From NCBI GenBank assembly GCA_016716225.1, contig JADJWT010000001.1:2056501-2120500 (forward strand): DNA of 64,000 nucleotides, written 5' to 3'. Positions 63,784 to 64,000 of the stretch are shown here, in pieces (the first letter of the stretch is position 1; each line of letters starts with the position of its first letter). This stretch comes from Ignavibacteriota bacterium (GTDB lineage Bacteria > Bacteroidota > Ignavibacteria > Ignavibacteriales > Melioribacteraceae). The notes under the pieces are model-generated. The model was not told the DNA's origin. It did no database searches and saw nothing but the letters and a program-made list of their open reading frames with translations. The position numbers and the translations under genes are program-made.

Positions 63784-63847
63784 ATCCATTCACTCGTTTG
63801 CTTACCCATTGCTGTGGGCTCTGGTATTCCAGAACGAATGAACGGAT
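63784..63847 (-). ncRNA. Three-stem structured element in a 5' leader
   Basis: Outer stem: ATCCATTCACTCGTT with AACGAATGAACGGAT (13 of 15 pairs). Inside are two small hairpins, CCCA-TTGCTG-TGGG and TCTGG-TATT-CCAGA. On the minus strand the outer stem is followed by a run of six T and then the ATG at 63778. It could be a small RNA with terminator, a leader regulator or a DNA-level site. It matches no RNA family that I know. Confidence 0.6.
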
Positions 63848-63930
63848 TATTAAACTTTCTTTAGCAATGTTATAAGCGATTCAATGTTAAAATAATAAAT
63901 CTATTTCTAAATTTGAATTTAATTTATGTG

Positions 63931-63943
63931 TTAGTAGCGGTGT
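63931..63943. repeat. GTTAGTAGCGG motif near right edge
   Basis: GTTAGTAGCGGTG, another single arm of the recurring motif, in the gene-free right edge (63848-64000). The window ends before any further gene can be read. Confidence 0.5.
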
Positions 63944-64000
63944 TGATAATAAAATAAATTAGAAAAAGTATTTATATAAAAGATAAATGTTATATTGAAG

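Overview
The window is about 64 kb of very AT-rich bacterial DNA. The best lineage guess is Ignavibacteria (Bacteroidota/Chlorobi group). Two secreted proteins end in the YPNPFNP-type C-terminal sorting domain typical of that group, and there are 6-bladed beta-propeller lipoproteins, MauE-like membrane proteins and an IS3-type element. Many frames are broken by single-base slips and stops, so much of the window is decaying accessory DNA. No rRNA, intact tRNA or CRISPR array was seen.

1-19.5 kb is a layered defence island. It holds the C-terminal end of ThsA with two TIR proteins (Thoeris); a possible PIN-like protein, a broken GENNVGKS ATPase and a DUF2971 protein lying between two copies of a 78-bp repeat; an operon of WYL-like, KTSC, OLD-type ATPase/TOPRIM and GIY-YIG proteins; a two-gene SMC-like ATPase unit with a frameshift in a poly-A run; a HigB/HigA-ImmA toxin-antitoxin pair lying between two copies of an hsdR-like gene end; a complete ABC three-component (ABC-3C) system preceded by a 51-aa membrane peptide carrying the same VAGRDI motif; a broken half-HsdS; and a DUF488 pair, the first member broken.

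19.5-28.3 kb holds a probable DNA inversion switch. Perfect 30-bp inverted repeats at 20091-20120 and 22711-22740 enclose an SSS-type transporter operon and a convergent lycopene-cyclase-like gene pair. A tyrosine recombinase ends 7 bp outside the right repeat. Next to it is a NarX/NarL-type two-component pair. Five copies of a palindrome close to ATCAGTAGTACTACTGAT sit upstream of this pair and its neighbours, so a local regulon is likely.

28.6-45.2 kb reads in one direction and looks like a system for making and exporting small cysteine-rich peptides. It has three peptide precursors (two from a 550-bp tandem duplication with a nearly fixed leader and variable tail), two thioredoxin-like proteins, two MauE-like proteins, two 6-bladed beta-propellers, an alkaline-phosphatase-fold transferase, and an RND-adaptor-RND efflux operon. 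A 38-bp repeat precedes both transcription blocks, and each peptide gene is followed by a hairpin.

45.2-55.2 kb has transposase and resolvase remnants, a secreted phospholipase-C-like protein with an outer-membrane-like partner and a lysozyme-like protein, then a ubiquitin-like conjugation operon (Ubl-E2 fusion without any cysteine, JAMM-E1 fusion, DUF6527). Its divergent XRE/ImmA genes share a promoter region with two inverted repeats. A secreted-protein gene cut by a deleted IS3 element follows.

55.27 kb to the right edge is an integrative element. The 3' half of a tRNA-Met(CAT), broken exactly at the anticodon loop, marks its left end, next to a tyrosine integrase. Inside are a SymE-like protein, DUF932, an IS3-family insertion, a replication-initiator-like HTH protein and several unknown genes, with recurring GTTAGTAGCG hairpin motifs and a compact three-stem structured element at 63.8 kb.
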